A stretch of DNA of 33,774 bases from Nitrospirota bacterium (GCA_015492515.1 WGEZ01000101.1:1-33774), one strand, 5' to 3'. Counted from the stretch's first letter, positions 1 to 9,671 are shown. The notes: generated from the letters alone by a model not told the origin. Translations and numbers: made by a program.

Positions 1-513
1 CCTGAGCACCGAGACGATCCCTCCCTCGAGCACCGTAACGCTCTCCACCACATCCATGATCTCGTATCCAAAGGCGCCCGCATTGCCGAAGAGCGCCCCG
101 CCTAGGGAGCCGGGGATCCCTGCAAGCCCCTCCACCCCGATGAGCCCCTCTTCCCTGCAGAACGTCACAAGCCTCTGCAGGGGGAGGCCGGGCCGGGCGT
201 CGAGCACCAGCTCATCACCGCTGTCCTCCACCACCTCCATCCCCTTCAGGGCGCTGAGGGCGATGACCGCCTCATCGATCCCCTCGTCCGCTATCAGGAG
301 GTTGGTCCCGCCTCCGATCACCATGTAGTCCCTTCCGCTTTCAGCAAGGGACTCTATCAGCGCCTTGAGGCTCGGTGGATCGGCAGGGATGAAGAGCTCC
401 TCCGCCCGGCCTCCTATCTTCAACGAGGTATACTCACTTAGCATCACGCCGGAGAGGATCGTACCGTCGAACCCCTCACCGATCGTTCCGGTCTTGAGCC
501 TTTCCTTCATCAT
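1..513 (-). CDS. murB: UDP-N-acetylenolpyruvoylglucosamine reductase MurB (partial, C-terminus beyond left edge)
   Basis: This is the N-terminal part, about 171 residues, of the FAD- and NADPH-dependent reductase that turns UDP-GlcNAc-enolpyruvate into UDP-MurNAc in the cytoplasm. Translation of the minus strand shows the FAD-binding signatures IGGGTNLLI and GIPGSLGGALFGNAGAFG, with SLKIGG near the N-terminus, all typical of MurB. Two adjacent ATG codons (513 and 510) are possible starts. The first overlaps the murC stop as ATGA and is preceded by a GGAGG-like site, so coupling with murC is likely. The reading frame is open to base 1, where the gene leaves the window. The family assignment is firm. 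The C-terminal substrate-binding domain cannot be seen, so MurB type I or II cannot be decided. Confidence 0.93.
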   Translation of the reverse strand, partial: MMKERLKTGTIGEGFDGTILSGVMLSEYTSLKIGGRAEELFIPADPPSLKALIESLAESGRDYMVIGGGTNLLIADEGIDEAVIALSALKGMEVVEDSGDELVLDARPGLPLQRLVTFCREEGLIGVEGLAGIPGSLGGALFGNAGAFGYEIMDVVESVTVLEGGIVSVLR

Positions 514-1886
514 CTCCCCCTTCCTCCCCGGGAGTTCAGGATATCTTCGGCCACCTTCCATACGTCCCCGGCACCGAGGGTGAGGAGTATATCACCCTCA
601 CGGAGCTCTTCCTCTATCTCCGCCGTCATCTCCGCCCTGTCCCTGATGAACCTGACGTCCTTCACCTCCGAGCGCAACCCCCTGTAGAGCGACTCGGAGC
701 TCACACCTTCGATCGGCTCTTCGCCTGCCGGGTAGATCTCCATGAGGAAAAGGACGTCCACGTCCTTGAAGGAGCGGATGAACTCATCGTAGAGGTCCCT
801 CGTCCTTGTGTATCTGTGGGGCTGGAAGGTGACGATGAGCCTCCCTTTTATCGCCTCCCTCACGGCCCTGATGGTGGCGCCGATCTCCGTGGGGTGATGA
901 CCGTAATCGTCGTAGATCCTTGCACCGCCGACCTCCCCCTTGAACTCGAACCTCCTCTGGATGCCCGAGAAGGAGGCAAGGGCCTCCCTCGTCACCTCCG
1001 TGTCGATCCTCAGCTCCGAGGCTATACAGATGGCGCCGAGGGCGTTCAGTACGTTATGTCTCCCTATGAGGGGTATCCTGAACTCGCCGAGCTCGGAGTC
1101 GCCCTCCCTCACCCTGAACCTCATGCCCAGGCCCTCTGGTCTGATCTGATAGGCCCTCACGTCCGCCTCGGCGGAGGAGCCGTAGGTTATGTATTTCCTG
1201 TGGAGGCTGGCGGTGAGCCTCCTGAGATGGTCGTCCTCGATGCAGAGCACCGAGACCCCGTAGAACGGGACCTTGTCGAGAAACTCCCTGAAGGCCTCGC
1301 AGAGGGCGTCCATCTCCTTGAAGTACTCCATGTGTTCCCGGTCGATATTCGTTGCCAGGGCCATGGTGGGGGAGAGCTTCAGGAACGAACCATCGCTCTC
1401 ATCCGCCTCTGCCACCAGGAAGTCCCCCCTTCCGAGGATCGCATTCGATCCCGTGGCCTTCAGGCGTCCTCCGATGACCACCGTGGGGTCCAGCCCAGCC
1501 CTTGTGAGGATCGTGGATATGAGGGATGTGGTGGTCGTCTTTCCGTGTGAGCCGGCCACCAGGATGCTGTACTTCAGCCGTCCCAGCTCTGCGAGCATCT
1601 CGGCCCTCGGTATCACCGGGATCGACCTCGCGCGCGCCTCCTGCACCTCTATGTTTTCGTCGCCGACGGCGGAGGAGGTGACCACGACGTGGGCGCCGTC
1701 GACGTTCTCCGGCCGGTGTCCGGTGAATATCCTGATCCCCATATCCTCCAGCCTCACGGTGTTGGCGGACCTCTTTATGTCGGAGCCGGTCACCTCATAG
1801 CCGAGGTTGTGAAGGACCTCGGCTATACCGCTCATGCCGATCCCCCCGATGCCCACGAGATGTATGACCCTGTACCGCTCAAACAC
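510..1886 (-). CDS. murC: UDP-N-acetylmuramate--L-alanine ligase MurC
   Basis: MurC adds L-alanine to UDP-MurNAc using ATP, the first amino-acid step of the peptidoglycan stem peptide. The 458-residue length is normal for the family. The N-terminal Rossmann part carries HLVGIGGIGMSG (residues 9-20). The ATP-binding loop GSHGKTTTT is at about 112-120, and the Mur-ligase C-terminal region has DDYGHHPTEI. The start ATG lies 8 bases inside the end of murG, and the stop overlaps the murB start. It therefore sits in the tightly packed murG-murC-murB part of the dcw cluster. I see nothing abnormal in the catalytic motifs. Confidence 0.97.
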   Translation of the reverse strand: MFERYRVIHLVGIGGIGMSGIAEVLHNLGYEVTGSDIKRSANTVRLEDMGIRIFTGHRPENVDGAHVVVTSSAVGDENIEVQEARARSIPVIPRAEMLAELGRLKYSILVAGSHGKTTTTSLISTILTRAGLDPTVVIGGRLKATGSNAILGRGDFLVAEADESDGSFLKLSPTMALATNIDREHMEYFKEMDALCEAFREFLDKVPFYGVSVLCIEDDHLRRLTASLHRKYITYGSSAEADVRAYQIRPEGLGMRFRVREGDSELGEFRIPLIGRHNVLNALGAICIASELRIDTEVTREALASFSGIQRRFEFKGEVGGARIYDDYGHHPTEIGATIRAVREAIKGRLIVTFQPHRYTRTRDLYDEFIRSFKDVDVLFLMEIYPAGEEPIEGVSSESLYRGLRSEVKDVRFIRDRAEMTAEIEEELREGDILLTLGAGDVWKVAEDILNSRGGRGR

Positions 1887-3072
1887 TCCTCTTCACCTCC
1901 GGGCCTCCTCTCTTCCCCATCCCCTTCCTCCATCCGTGATCAGTGGGAAGGCCGTCGGAGACCCCGATCCCCGTGTTCTTTATTGAAGCGAGACTGAGGG
2001 CGATATCCGCGACCTTCCTGACGGCCTCCGGCCTTCCGAGGCTGATGGCCTTCGACCTCAGGCCGTCTCTCAGCTCCAGACTGCCGTAGAGCCTCCTTAT
2101 CTCGCCGGCGAGCCGCCTTCCGTTAAGCTCGGCGCTGCGGATCATCACCACGGCGCCGTAGCGTTCAAGCCTCCGGGCGTTGACCTCCTGGTGCCTTGCC
2201 GTTGCGTGTGGGAAGGGGATGACGATGGCGGGGCGGCCGGTTATACATATCTCGGAGAGGGTGCTCGCGCCCGCCCTCGAGACGACGACGTCAGCGACTG
2301 CGTAGGCCTCGGGCATCTGGTATATGTACGGGGTCACGGTGCCGCTGTATCCGTAGCTCCTGTAGGCGGCCCTCACGAACTCGAAGTCCTTCTCACCGGT
2401 CTGGTGGAGGAACTGTATCTTATCCTTCAGGTCAAGGAGGTGTTCCAGGGCGTCGACCACGGCCTTGTTTACCGCCCGTGCACCGGAACTTCCGCCGAAG
2501 ACGAAGACGGTGAAGAGCTCATCCCTGAGGGAGAAGACCCTGAGGCCGGAGGCCCTGCTGCCGGACCGTATCTTACCCCTGACGGGGTTCCCCGTGAGGT
2601 GGACCTTCTCCCTGGGGAAGAAGGCCATGCTCTCCTGGTAGGTTATACATACGGACTTCACGATGTGTCCGAGGACCCTGTTGGTCATCCCCGGGACGGA
2701 GTTCTGCTCGAGGATCATGGTGGGTATCGAGAGCAGCCGGGCGCACAGGAGGGGGGCCAGCGAGGCATAGCCGCCGGAGCCGACCACTATGTCGGGCCTG
2801 ATGTCGCGCAGGTAGCCGAGGCTCACCTTCATGGCCTGGAGGAGCCTGAAGAGGGAGCGCGCCTTCCTCAACAACGAGACACCGACAAAGCCCTCCGCAG
2901 GGATGAACCTTATCGTATATCCCTCCTTAGGAACGATCCTGGCCTCGATACCCCTCTCGGTACCGATGAAGACCACCTCTGTCCCGGGGTCCCTCGTCTG
3001 GAGCTCCTCGGCGAGGGCGAGCCCCGGGTAGAGGTGTCCGCCTGTTCCGCCGCCTGCGATGACGACCCTCAT
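1879..3072 (-). CDS. murG: Undecaprenyl-PP-MurNAc-pentapeptide GlcNAc transferase MurG
   Basis: MurG is the peripheral inner-membrane glycosyltransferase (GT28) that converts lipid I to lipid II. The N-terminus has the glycine-rich loop GGGTGGH (residues 7-13) followed by LYPGLALAEEL. The acceptor-side motif EQNSVPGMTNR and the donor-binding region (SRAGASTLSEI, PFPHATARHQEVNA) are present. At 397 residues it is somewhat longer than the usual 355-370. The excess is a polar, glycine- and lysine-rich C-terminal tail that overlaps the murC start. The ATG overlaps the ftsW stop by 4 bases (ATGA), so the two are probably translated in a coupled way. That fits the order in which FtsW and MurG handle lipid-linked precursors. 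Confidence 0.97.
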   Translation of the reverse strand: MRVVIAGGGTGGHLYPGLALAEELQTRDPGTEVVFIGTERGIEARIVPKEGYTIRFIPAEGFVGVSLLRKARSLFRLLQAMKVSLGYLRDIRPDIVVGSGGYASLAPLLCARLLSIPTMILEQNSVPGMTNRVLGHIVKSVCITYQESMAFFPREKVHLTGNPVRGKIRSGSRASGLRVFSLRDELFTVFVFGGSSGARAVNKAVVDALEHLLDLKDKIQFLHQTGEKDFEFVRAAYRSYGYSGTVTPYIYQMPEAYAVADVVVSRAGASTLSEICITGRPAIVIPFPHATARHQEVNARRLERYGAVVMIRSAELNGRRLAGEIRRLYGSLELRDGLRSKAISLGRPEAVRKVADIALSLASIKNTGIGVSDGLPTDHGWRKGMGKRGGPEVKRSV

Positions 3073-4298
3073 CGCACCGCCCTCCTCAGTCCTCTGGCCT
3101 TGAGCCTCGCCCGTCTGTACAGGAGGGCCTCCCGTGTGGGGAGGCCGCCCTGCTCCGGATCACCCCTTGAGATCCTGAGCAGTGTGCCTACGGCCATGAA
3201 GTTCACCAGCAAGGAGGAGCCTCCATAACTGATGAAGGGTAGGGGAAGCCCCTTCGGTGGTATCAGGCCTGTGACGACCGTTATGTTCATCAATGACTGC
3301 AGGGTTATCATCACCGTCAGTCCGAAGGCCAGGTAGTAGGAGAAGGGGCTTCTGGCCCTCCCTGCGATCCTCACCCCCCTGGCGAAGAGGGCTCCGAAGA
3401 GCAGCAGGACCACGGCTGCGCCGATGAAGCCGAGCTCCTCGCCGATGAGGGAGAAGATGAAGTCCGTGTTGACCTCGGGCAGGAAGCTCAGCTTCTGTTT
3501 GCCCTCACCTATGCCGACCCCCTTGAGTCCACCGCTGCCGAGGGCGATGAAGGACTGCACAAGCTGGAAGCCGCTGCCGTAGGGGTCGCTCCAGGGGTCG
3601 AGGAACGACAGCAGCCTCTCCCTCCTGTAGGGTTCCATCAGTAGCTTTATCACCACTGGAGCGAGCCCGGCCACCGTGTAAAGGATGTACCGGATCGGGG
3701 TGCCTGAGACGAAGAGCATGGAGAAGGTCAGGAGTCCGAGGATGAAGGCCCCTCCGAAGTTGGGCTGCAGGACCAGGGCGCCCTGAAGGACGAAGACGAT
3801 GAGCACGGGCTTTATGTATGAGCGGAAGCTCTCCCTGTTGTACTCCGGAGAGGAGAGATACCTTGCAAGGAAGAGGACCATTGCGAACTTCACAAGCTCA
3901 CTGGGCTGAAACGTGGTGGGCCAGAGGTTCAGCCACCGCCTTGCACCGTTCAGCTTCACACCGAGCCCTGGTATGAACACACAGAGCAGCAGTACAGAGG
4001 AGACGGCGAGGAGCGGGTATGCGTATCTGCCCAGCGTTACGGTCTTCACCCGGTAGGAGGCCGCCATGGCCACAAGGGCGATGAGCAGCGCCAGGGCGTG
4101 CTTTTTCAGGTAGTGGAACTGGAAGTCCGGCTCCTTCAGCAGGGGGTTGTCGGACTCCGCGATGGGCAGAAGCGCGGTAGAGCTGTAGACCATCACCACC
4201 CCGATGAAGGAGAGGGCCAGAACGATGGACAGGAGCAACCTGTCCGGCCTCCTCCCGATCCCGTCTTTGATCGTCTCTGCCCTGTCGACGTTCGTCAT
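3069..4298 (-). CDS. ftsW: Peptidoglycan polymerase FtsW (SEDS family)
   Basis: FtsW is a multi-spanning SEDS glycosyltransferase that polymerises lipid II at the division septum with the FtsI transpeptidase. Many hydrophobic segments are visible. The SEDS signatures FLPEVNTDFIFSLIGEELG and PPKGLPLPFISYGGSS are intact. An upstream in-frame ATG at 4397 exists, but the reading there lies inside murD. I chose ATG 4298 because it forms an ATGA overlap with the murD stop and gives the expected short cytoplasmic N-terminus (409 residues). RodA is a paralogue with the same motifs. The position between murD and murG in a dcw cluster decides for FtsW. Confidence 0.95.
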   Translation of the reverse strand: MTNVDRAETIKDGIGRRPDRLLLSIVLALSFIGVVMVYSSTALLPIAESDNPLLKEPDFQFHYLKKHALALLIALVAMAASYRVKTVTLGRYAYPLLAVSSVLLLCVFIPGLGVKLNGARRWLNLWPTTFQPSELVKFAMVLFLARYLSSPEYNRESFRSYIKPVLIVFVLQGALVLQPNFGGAFILGLLTFSMLFVSGTPIRYILYTVAGLAPVVIKLLMEPYRRERLLSFLDPWSDPYGSGFQLVQSFIALGSGGLKGVGIGEGKQKLSFLPEVNTDFIFSLIGEELGFIGAAVVLLLFGALFARGVRIAGRARSPFSYYLAFGLTVMITLQSLMNITVVTGLIPPKGLPLPFISYGGSSLLVNFMAVGTLLRISRGDPEQGGLPTREALLYRRARLKARGLRRAVR

Positions 4299-5749
4299 CG
4301 TCCCCTCATCCGGAGGGTCCTTCTCAGCTCCTCCACGGCCTCCTTGAAGGCCCTTCCCCTGTGCTCGAAGTCCTCGAACATATCGAAGCTTGCGCACCCC
4401 GGCGAGAGGAGCACCACATCCCCTGCTTCCGCCAGGGAGTACGCCTTGCCGACCGCCTCTGTCATATCATCCGCCGTCTCTGTGGCCGCTATCGTGCCGA
4501 GCTCGCCGAGGATCTTCTCCTTCGCCTCCCCCATCACCACGAGCCCCTTCGCCCTTCTCCGGAGGGGGTCCCTGAGCAGGGAGAAGTCACCCCCCTTGTC
4601 CATGCCGCCGAGGATGAGTATGATCCCGCCTCCGAAGCCCTCGATCGACCTCAGGACCGAACCGACGTTCGTGCCCTTGGAGTCGTTGTAGAAGCTCACC
4701 CCCTGTAGTTCATCGACGAGTTCCATCCTGTGCTCGAGCCCGTCGAACTCCATCAGCACGGCCCTTATCACCGCCGGGTCCACCCCGCAGAGGTATGCGT
4801 TGAGCGAGGCCGCCAGGGCGTTCTCCAGGTTGTGGAGGCCCCTTATCCTCACCTCATCGGCCCGGACGACCCGCCTCTCCGAACCGTCCGTGTCGAGACA
4901 GAGCCAGCCTCCGTCCAGATAGGCCCCCCTGATCCTCTCGGCCCTTGAGAAATAGAAGAGCTCCGACGGTGCCCTTGCACCGAGATCGCCGGAGTAGGGA
5001 TCGTCCAGATTGAGTATGAGGCGGTCCTCAGGCCCCTGGTTCCGGAATATCCCCGCCTTTGCCTCGACGTATGACCCCATATCCCCGTGTCTGTCGAGGT
5101 GGTCGGGTGAGATGTTCAGTATGGAGGCCTGGGAAGGCCTGAACCTCTGTATGCTTTCAAGCTGGAAGGACGAGACCTCGACAACGACATAGTCCAGCTC
5201 ACCGATGGTGCCGGCTGTGGAGTGGTTCAGGACCTCCTCCGTGATCGGGGTTCCGATGTTTCCGGCCACGACCGCGTTGTATCCGGCCCTCCTCAGCATC
5301 AGCCCCGTGAGGGTCACGGTGGTCGATTTCCCGTTCGTGCCCGTCACGGCTATCCAGGGGACCCTGTAGGGTTCCGCCACCCTGTAGGCGAGCTCCATCT
5401 CGCCGATCACCTCTATGCCCCTCTCCCTGGCGGAGCGGAGGAGGGGCTGCTCCACCGGCACCCCGGGACTCACCACCACGATATCGGTCCGGTCAAGGAG
5501 GGTCGCGGGGTGGCCTCCGGCCTCGATCCTTACACCCTCGGGAACCGATCCCAGGAGCGGCGAAAGAGACCGTCGGTCCTTCCTCTCCGTTATCGTCACC
5601 TCGGCGTCAAGGTAACGGAGCAACCTCGCAGCGGCGAGGCCGCTCCTTCCGAGGCCCATGACGAGGACCCTCCTGTCTTTGAAGGCAGATCGAGTATCGA
5701 CCGCCGATGGATCTTCCGTCCTGCATCTTCCGCTCTGCAATCTATCCAT
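4295..5749 (-). CDS. murD: UDP-N-acetylmuramoyl-L-alanine--D-glutamate ligase MurD
   Basis: MurD adds D-glutamate to UDP-MurNAc-L-Ala. The 484-residue product has the N-terminal UDP-binding motif GLGRSGLAAARLL, the ATP loop TGTNGKSTT (residues 136-144) and the central NISPDHLDRHGDM. The C-terminal ligase motifs YNDSKGTN, LILGGMDKG and LLSPGCASFDMF are all present. The chosen ATG overlaps the mraY stop by one base (TAATG). This gives about 25 residues before the first beta strand, slightly more than in E. coli, so a start a few codons downstream cannot be excluded. The stop overlaps the ftsW start. Confidence 0.96.
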   Translation of the reverse strand: MDRLQSGRCRTEDPSAVDTRSAFKDRRVLVMGLGRSGLAAARLLRYLDAEVTITERKDRRSLSPLLGSVPEGVRIEAGGHPATLLDRTDIVVVSPGVPVEQPLLRSARERGIEVIGEMELAYRVAEPYRVPWIAVTGTNGKSTTVTLTGLMLRRAGYNAVVAGNIGTPITEEVLNHSTAGTIGELDYVVVEVSSFQLESIQRFRPSQASILNISPDHLDRHGDMGSYVEAKAGIFRNQGPEDRLILNLDDPYSGDLGARAPSELFYFSRAERIRGAYLDGGWLCLDTDGSERRVVRADEVRIRGLHNLENALAASLNAYLCGVDPAVIRAVLMEFDGLEHRMELVDELQGVSFYNDSKGTNVGSVLRSIEGFGGGIILILGGMDKGGDFSLLRDPLRRRAKGLVVMGEAKEKILGELGTIAATETADDMTEAVGKAYSLAEAGDVVLLSPGCASFDMFEDFEHRGRAFKEAVEELRRTLRMRGR

Positions 5750-6831
5750 TACCTCAGCTTCAGTGTCGAGAGGCTCAGCAGGGCCAGCAGTATGCCCACT
5801 ATCCAGAACCTCACGACCGTCTTCGGTTCGGGCCAACCCTTCTCTTCGAAATGGTGATGGATCGGCGCCATGGAGAAGACCCTCCTGCCCGTGAGCTTGA
5901 AGGAGAGGACCTGGAGGATCACCGAGATCGTCTCCATCACGAATATCCCCCCCACCAGGGCGAGCACTATCTCGTGTTTTGTTATCACCGCGAGGGTGCC
6001 GAGGGCGCCGCCAAGCCCCAGGGAACCCACATCTCCCATGAATATATCCGCCGGGTAGGCGTTGTACCAGAGAAAGCCGAGGGCTGCGCCGAAGATGGCG
6101 CCGCAGTAGACCGTGAGCTCGCCCGTGCCCGGCAGATACAGGACCTGGAGGTACTGTGCCAGTCTCGCATGTCCGCTGAGGTACACGAGGGCTCCGTTTG
6201 CAAGCACGGCGATGGCCACAAGCCCGATGGCCAGGCCGTCTATGCCGTCTGTCAGGTTTACGGCGTTTGAGGCTCCGACGATGACGAAGACCGAGAAGGG
6301 GAGGTAGAAGAAGCCCAGGTCGATGAGCCACTTCTTGAAGAAGGGCACGCTCAGCTTCGTGCTGTAGGGGTCGAGGGGGTTGTGGTAGAGGAAGAGGCTT
6401 ATGCCCGTTGCAACAACGATCTGGAGGGCGAACTTGTAACAGGCCCTCATCCCCTTGTGGTTCCGCCTCACGATCTTGAGGTAGTCGTCGGCGAGCCCTA
6501 TCAGGCCGAAGCCGGCCGTCGCGGTGATCAGCACCCATACGTAGGGGTTGCCGAGGTCCATCCAGAGCAGGGCGGTGATCAGGATGCTGGCAAGGATCAG
6601 CACACCGCCCATGGTGGGTGTGCCGGCCTTCGAGATGTGCGTTTTCGGTCCGTCATCCCTGATCTGCTGCGTCAGGCTGAACCTCCGGAGCCTCTCTATC
6701 ACGAAGGGTGCCAGCAGGAACGTGAGCGCCGAGGCGGTGATGACCGCAAGGGCGGTCCTGAAGGTGATGTACCTGAATACATTGAAGGGGAAGAAGTATT
6801 CATGAAGTCTGTATAGCAGTGTATAGAGCAT
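5749..6831 (-). CDS. mraY: Phospho-N-acetylmuramoyl-pentapeptide transferase MraY
   Basis: MraY is the integral membrane enzyme that moves phospho-MurNAc-pentapeptide onto undecaprenyl phosphate to make lipid I. It has the normal length of 360 residues. Family signatures are clear: DDGPKTHISKAGTPTMGG near residue 65, NAVNLTDGIDGLAIG in the middle, GDVGSLGLGGALG, and the histidine-rich PIHHHFEEKGW near the C-terminus. Ten or so hydrophobic helices are evident. The start codon shares one base with the murE-murF stop (TGATG), and the stop shares one base with the murD start. Confidence 0.97.
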   Translation of the reverse strand: MLYTLLYRLHEYFFPFNVFRYITFRTALAVITASALTFLLAPFVIERLRRFSLTQQIRDDGPKTHISKAGTPTMGGVLILASILITALLWMDLGNPYVWVLITATAGFGLIGLADDYLKIVRRNHKGMRACYKFALQIVVATGISLFLYHNPLDPYSTKLSVPFFKKWLIDLGFFYLPFSVFVIVGASNAVNLTDGIDGLAIGLVAIAVLANGALVYLSGHARLAQYLQVLYLPGTGELTVYCGAIFGAALGFLWYNAYPADIFMGDVGSLGLGGALGTLAVITKHEIVLALVGGIFVMETISVILQVLSFKLTGRRVFSMAPIHHHFEEKGWPEPKTVVRFWIVGILLALLSLSTLKLR

Positions 6832-9671
6832 CAGCCCTCCAGCAGCCTCTCCAGCCTCATGCCCCTGGAGCCCTTTATCAACACCGTGTCTTCGCTCTTC
6901 ACGATCTTAAGCAGTATCCTCCTCGCTTCCTCGGGATCCTTGACGTGGAGGGAGATCCTCCTGCCGTTGTCTCCCATGAACTCCTCGGCTGCATAGGACA
7001 TCAGCTCACCGATCCCGATCAGGACATCCACAGGGAGCGTGGCGAGCCACCTGCCCAGCTTCCTGTGGGCCTCCTCTCCATAGGAGCCGAGCTCGAGCAT
7101 GTCGCCGAGGACGGCCACGGCGCGCCCCCTCTTCAGCCTCACCAGCTCCTTCACCGCCTCCTCCATGGAGGCCGGGTTGGCGTTGTACAGGTCGCTCAGC
7201 ACCGTCGCCCCCTTCAGCTCCCGCAGCTCGAGCCTCATCGGGATGCCCCGGAAGCCCTCGAGGGAAGCCCTCACGACCTCGATGGGGACCTCGAAGAGGC
7301 GGCTTACCGAGATCGCTGCAAGGGCGTTGTAGACGTTGAACAGCCCGAGGACCCGGAGCCTTATCTCCGTCTCTGGTCCGTCCTTCACCAGGACCCTGAA
7401 CCTGATCCCGCCCTCTTCATGGACGATCCGGTCCGCCCTGACGTCCAGACCCTCGCCGCGGCCGAAGGTGATCACCCTCCGACCCTCCGAGGGCTCGATG
7501 CCGATGTTCGGATCGTCGCCGTTGACGACCAGGGTGCCCACGAAGTCGACGAGCTCCAGCTTCGTGCTCCGGACCGTCTCCAGGGAGCCGAACCCCTCAA
7601 GGTGGGCAGGTCCTATGTTCGTTATGACCCCGATATCAGGCAGGGCGATCTCAGCAAGCTCCCTTATGTCACCGGGCCTGCTGGCCCCCATCTCCAGGAC
7701 GGCGATCTCATGGTCGTCGAGCTCGGAGAGACAGAGGGGCAGCCCTATGTGGTTGTTGAGGTTCCCCCTGCTGCTCAGGACCCTGTACGAGCTGGACAGG
7801 ATTGTGTATATCATCTCCTTCGTGGTCGTCTTTCCGTTCGTACCCGTCACGCCCACGACCCTGGCCTGTCTGTTCAGACGCCTGTTGCGGGCTATCCCCT
7901 GGAGGGCCTTCAGGGTGTTGTTGACGTGGATGATGCTCCTTCCCCTTGTGGGTATCAGGGGCGGGTAGTTCACGATAGCGCCGGAGCCCCTCCTGATCGC
8001 CTCGTCCACGAAGTCATGTCCGTCGAACCTCTTCCCCTTCAGGGCGATGAAGAGCTCGCCCGCCCTGATCGTCCTCGAATCGATGGAGATGCCGCTGAAG
8101 AGGTCCGGGCCCTTCAGCAGGAGCCTTCCCGATGTGGCCTCCAGCACCTCCGTCAACGTATACCCCGCCGCCCTCCGGCGGGGCGGATCGGACGGCCGGA
8201 GGGCCCTGATGGCGCCTTTCAGGGCCTCCCTGTCGCTGAAGGGGTGTCTGACCCCCCTTATCTCCTGGTAGTCCTCATGCCCCTTCCCGGCAACCAGGAC
8301 CACATCGCCCCTACCGGCCATGGAGACCGCCCTCTGGATGGCGCGCATCCTGTCGGGCTCGACGGTATAGTTGTCCCCCTTTATGCCGGAGGTTATATCC
8401 TTGATGATGGCCTCCGGGTCCTCGGTCCTGGGGTTGTCCGAGGTGACGACGACGAGATCGCTCAGCTCTGCGGCTGCAGAGCCCATCTGGGGGCGTTTCC
8501 CCCTGTCCCTGTCGCCGCCGCAGCCGAAGACCGTTATGATCCGTCCTTCCGTGATCCTCCTCAGGGTCTCTAACACCTTCCTCAGGGCATCGGGCGTGTG
8601 GGCGTAGTCGACGACGGCGAGGAAGTCCTGACCGGCCTTCACGGGCTCCATCCTCCCCTCAACCCCCCTGAACCGCCTCACCCCTTCGGCTATCCTGCGC
8701 CACTGCAGCCCCAGTGCCACGGAAGCTCCGATGGCCGCCAGTATGTTGTAGACGTTCGTGATGCCGATGAGGGATGAGGCGATGTTGGCCATCACGGCCG
8801 TGGCCCCTTCGGGCCTGTACATCACCGTGAAGTTGAGGCCCTGAACCGTCTCGTTGATCCCTATGGCCCTCAACTCTGCATCCTCACCGAGCCCGTAGGT
8901 GATCATCCGCAGTCCTCTCTTGCCGCCGGAGCCCTTCATCTCGTCGATCAACCTCCTGCCGTAGGGGTCGTCTGAGTTCACCACCGAGGCGGCCCTGGTG
9001 AGCTCGGAGAAGAGCCTCCTCTTCGCCCTGTAGTAGGACTCCATGTCGCCGTGGAAGTCGAGGTGGTCCCTCGTGAGGTTGGTGAAGACCGAGACCTGGA
9101 ACTCGGTGCAGTCGACCCTCCTCATTGAGAGGGCATGGGAGGAGACCTCCGTGACGGCGTGGCTCATGCCTGCATCGCGGATCTCCCCCAGCATCCTCTG
9201 GAACTCTATCGCTTCGGGTGTGGTGAAGAGCCCCTTCTCGACCTCCCCGCCGAGGATGTAACCGGTGGTGCCGATCAGACCTGCCTTTATGCCGCTGCAC
9301 TCCAGGATGCTCCGCACCAGGTGGGCGGTGGTGGTCTTGCCGTTGGTGCCTGTTACGCCCACGACCTTCAGTCTGCCCGAGGGATGGCCGTGGAACCTGT
9401 CGGCGATGGCGGCCATGGCTCGGTGTATGTCGCTGACCTGGAGGCAGGGGACACCCAGATCCCTCCGGGGTGCCCTCTCGGAGATAACGGCCCTTGCACC
9501 CCTGCTCACCGCATCCACGGTGTAGTCGTTTCCGTTGTGACGGCCTCCCTGGATAGCGAAGAAGAGGTCTCCCTCCCTCACCCTCCTCGAGTCGGAGGCG
9601 AGGCCCTTTATCTCGCAGACCGGGTCTCCGACGGTGAGGCCCAGACCCTCTATCAGTTCCTCGAGCTTCAT
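6831..9671 (-). CDS. murE-murF: Fused MurE-MurF: meso-DAP-adding and D-Ala-D-Ala-adding Mur ligases
   Basis: One uninterrupted 946-residue frame contains two complete Mur ligases. The first half (about 1-490) is MurE. It has the N-terminal ASDSRRVREGDLF, the ATP loop GVTGTNGKTTT (105-115), TNLTRDHLDFHGDM, and the DNPR motif at 412-415 that in the family marks meso-diaminopimelate as the added amino acid. The second half (about 500-946) is MurF, with SIDSRTIRAGELFIALKG, a second ATP loop TGTNGKTT (609-616) and GNLNNHIGLPL. A short arginine/proline-rich linker joins them. I chose ATG 9671, preceded by GGAGAGAG. A TTG at 9692 would add seven residues but has a poorer ribosome site. Fusion of these consecutive steps is known in several bacteria. 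Confidence 0.95.
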   Translation of the reverse strand: MKLEELIEGLGLTVGDPVCEIKGLASDSRRVREGDLFFAIQGGRHNGNDYTVDAVSRGARAVISERAPRRDLGVPCLQVSDIHRAMAAIADRFHGHPSGRLKVVGVTGTNGKTTTAHLVRSILECSGIKAGLIGTTGYILGGEVEKGLFTTPEAIEFQRMLGEIRDAGMSHAVTEVSSHALSMRRVDCTEFQVSVFTNLTRDHLDFHGDMESYYRAKRRLFSELTRAASVVNSDDPYGRRLIDEMKGSGGKRGLRMITYGLGEDAELRAIGINETVQGLNFTVMYRPEGATAVMANIASSLIGITNVYNILAAIGASVALGLQWRRIAEGVRRFRGVEGRMEPVKAGQDFLAVVDYAHTPDALRKVLETLRRITEGRIITVFGCGGDRDRGKRPQMGSAAAELSDLVVVTSDNPRTEDPEAIIKDITSGIKGDNYTVEPDRMRAIQRAVSMAGRGDVVLVAGKGHEDYQEIRGVRHPFSDREALKGAIRALRPSDPPRRRAAGYTLTEVLEATSGRLLLKGPDLFSGISIDSRTIRAGELFIALKGKRFDGHDFVDEAIRRGSGAIVNYPPLIPTRGRSIIHVNNTLKALQGIARNRRLNRQARVVGVTGTNGKTTTKEMIYTILSSSYRVLSSRGNLNNHIGLPLCLSELDDHEIAVLEMGASRPGDIRELAEIALPDIGVITNIGPAHLEGFGSLETVRSTKLELVDFVGTLVVNGDDPNIGIEPSEGRRVITFGRGEGLDVRADRIVHEEGGIRFRVLVKDGPETEIRLRVLGLFNVYNALAAISVSRLFEVPIEVVRASLEGFRGIPMRLELRELKGATVLSDLYNANPASMEEAVKELVRLKRGRAVAVLGDMLELGSYGEEAHRKLGRWLATLPVDVLIGIGELMSYAAEEFMGDNGRRISLHVKDPEEARRILLKIVKSEDTVLIKGSRGMRLERLLEG

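Noticed and set aside
2191-3228. Open frame of 345 codons on the plus strand
   Set aside because: Antisense shadow of murG and the end of ftsW. The composition is biased and no motif is present.
6819-8573. Open frame of 584 codons on the plus strand
   Set aside because: It lies wholly opposite mraY/murE-murF, whose motifs are unambiguous. The translation is low-complexity and proline/histidine-rich, as expected of the antisense of a GC-rich gene.
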